Source: Psychroflexus torquis ATCC 700755
GTDB taxonomy: Bacteria > Bacteroidota > Bacteroidia > Flavobacteriales > Flavobacteriaceae
Length of the DNA stretch: 64,000 nucleotides
Assembly (NCBI RefSeq): GCF_000153485.2
Contig: NC_018721.1
Location: 3,348,001 to 3,412,000 of the forward strand
Reading direction: 5' to 3'
This document shows positions 63,538 to 64,000 of this stretch, in pieces. The notes below the pieces were generated by a model. The model did no database searches. It saw nothing but the letters and a program-made list of their open reading frames with translations, and had not been told where the DNA came from. The position numbers and the translations under genes are program-made. How positions within the stretch are numbered: the stretch's first letter is position 1; every line of letters starts with the position of its first letter.

Positions 63538-63662
63538 GAGTTCTTTAAACTATTAGATGAGGTATAGATTCATTTATATTTTTGAAAGCAGTAAGGTAAG
63601 ACTATAATTTAGTCGGCTTTAAAAAAAATATGATATGCATTTTGTCACTACGTTGAATATAA

Positions 63663-64000
63663 TCATCTTATTATCAGTTTTTTAAAAATTGTAATATTTT
63701 GAGAGTTGTTTTTTATTTTGAGCAAATAGGTACCAGAATTGAATTTAGGAAGCAATACTCTTATTTTAGAGTGACTTGCTGTTACTTGTTTTTCATATAA
63801 ATTTTGCCCCAAAATAGTATAAAAACTCAAATTATAATCTCCATCAATTAGATTTAATATTTCTAAGGGACTTCCCGTTGTTGATGGATTAGGATAAATC
63901 ATTACGTTTTCATTAGTGTTTTCAAAATTGTTAATGTTTAAGAGGGGACTCGTTAAAGCTTGAAAAGCATTAATTCTACCATGTCCATAATATTGATCCC
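63663..64000 (-). CDS. Subtilisin-like serine protease with T9SS tail (5' part outside window)
   Basis: Only the last ~112 codons are inside the window, running in frame off the right edge. The first visible residues, QYYGHGRINAFQAL, match the end of S8 subtilase catalytic domains (GxGRxNAxxAL). They are followed by a linker and a T9SS type A sorting domain (ENVMIYPNPSTTGSPLEI, YTILGQNLYEKQ, FNSGTYLLKIKN). The catalytic triad lies outside the window, so activity cannot be judged. An internal ATG at 63902 is not the start. Confidence 0.75.
   Translation of the reverse strand, partial: DQYYGHGRINAFQALTSPLLNINNFENTNENVMIYPNPSTTGSPLEILNLIDGDYNLSFYTILGQNLYEKQVTASHSKIRVLLPKFNSGTYLLKIKNNSQNITIFKKLIIR

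Overview
The window is low-GC DNA from a marine-type member of the Bacteroidota, most likely family Flavobacteriaceae. The evidence is type IX secretion (T9SS) C-terminal sorting domains, SPII lipoproteins, Bacteroidota promoters (TTTG, a 19 bp spacer, TATATTTG), a TonB-dependent receptor controlled by an ECF sigma/FecR pair, and a laminarin-type polysaccharide utilization locus (PUL). Genus cannot be fixed from the sequence alone.

Layout. 1-1.35 kb: 3' truncated gene for a secreted protein made of tandem carbohydrate-binding-like modules. 1.5-2.3 kb: decayed IS1595-family transposase. 2.8-3.7 kb: tRNA-Leu and two identical tRNA-Lys genes embedded in an 86-bp repeat array that carries tRNA 3' scraps. 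3.7-16.1 kb: housekeeping core (aroK, a phosphoribosyltransferase, S4 protein, FKBP lipoprotein, 2-oxoacid dehydrogenase E2, GT2, recR, SSS symporter, DUF192, lgt, yidD, cysS, folE, apt, tRNA-Arg); within it a CoA-binding-protein gene has been split by a MITE-like repeat.

16.2-23.9 kb: decayed genomic island next to tRNA-Arg: truncated primase-like gene, KAP-type P-loop NTPase, patatin fragment, HEPN-like protein, a beta-helix/membrane protein cut by an intact IS630 element, and a truncated tyrosine recombinase. 24-32.4 kb: accessory cluster whose core is a tight seven-gene run (Rid-like, SDR, SnoaL-like, SDR, prolyl aminopeptidase-like, SGNH-like, MBOAT) of unknown substrate. 33-37.5 kb: chaperone-usher type pilus operon (DUF4402 pilin, PapD-like chaperone, minor pilin, usher).

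38-61.9 kb: beta-1,3/1,6-glucan (laminarin) PUL, nearly all on the minus strand. An ECF sigma/FecR pair sits beside an STN-containing TonB receptor. Surface and periplasmic proteins are a GH16 lipoprotein, two glycan-binding lipoproteins, a glycosidase joined to an outer-membrane beta-barrel, a GH30 lipoprotein and a GH17 lipoprotein. The inner membrane carries an MFS transporter fused to a GH17 domain, and the cytoplasm a second GH17 and a GH149-like beta-1,3-glucan phosphorylase. No SusD is present. The inferred route is endo-cleavage at the surface, TonB import, debranching in the periplasm, MFS import, then hydrolysis and phosphorolysis in the cytoplasm.

62-64 kb: second IS1595 remnant, a T9SS-secreted alpha/beta hydrolase closely resembling PET hydrolases/cutinases, and the C-terminal end of a subtilisin-like T9SS protease. 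Three copies of one MITE-like repeat (11.1, 37.9, 56.6 kb) link the regions; two of them interrupt gene remnants.
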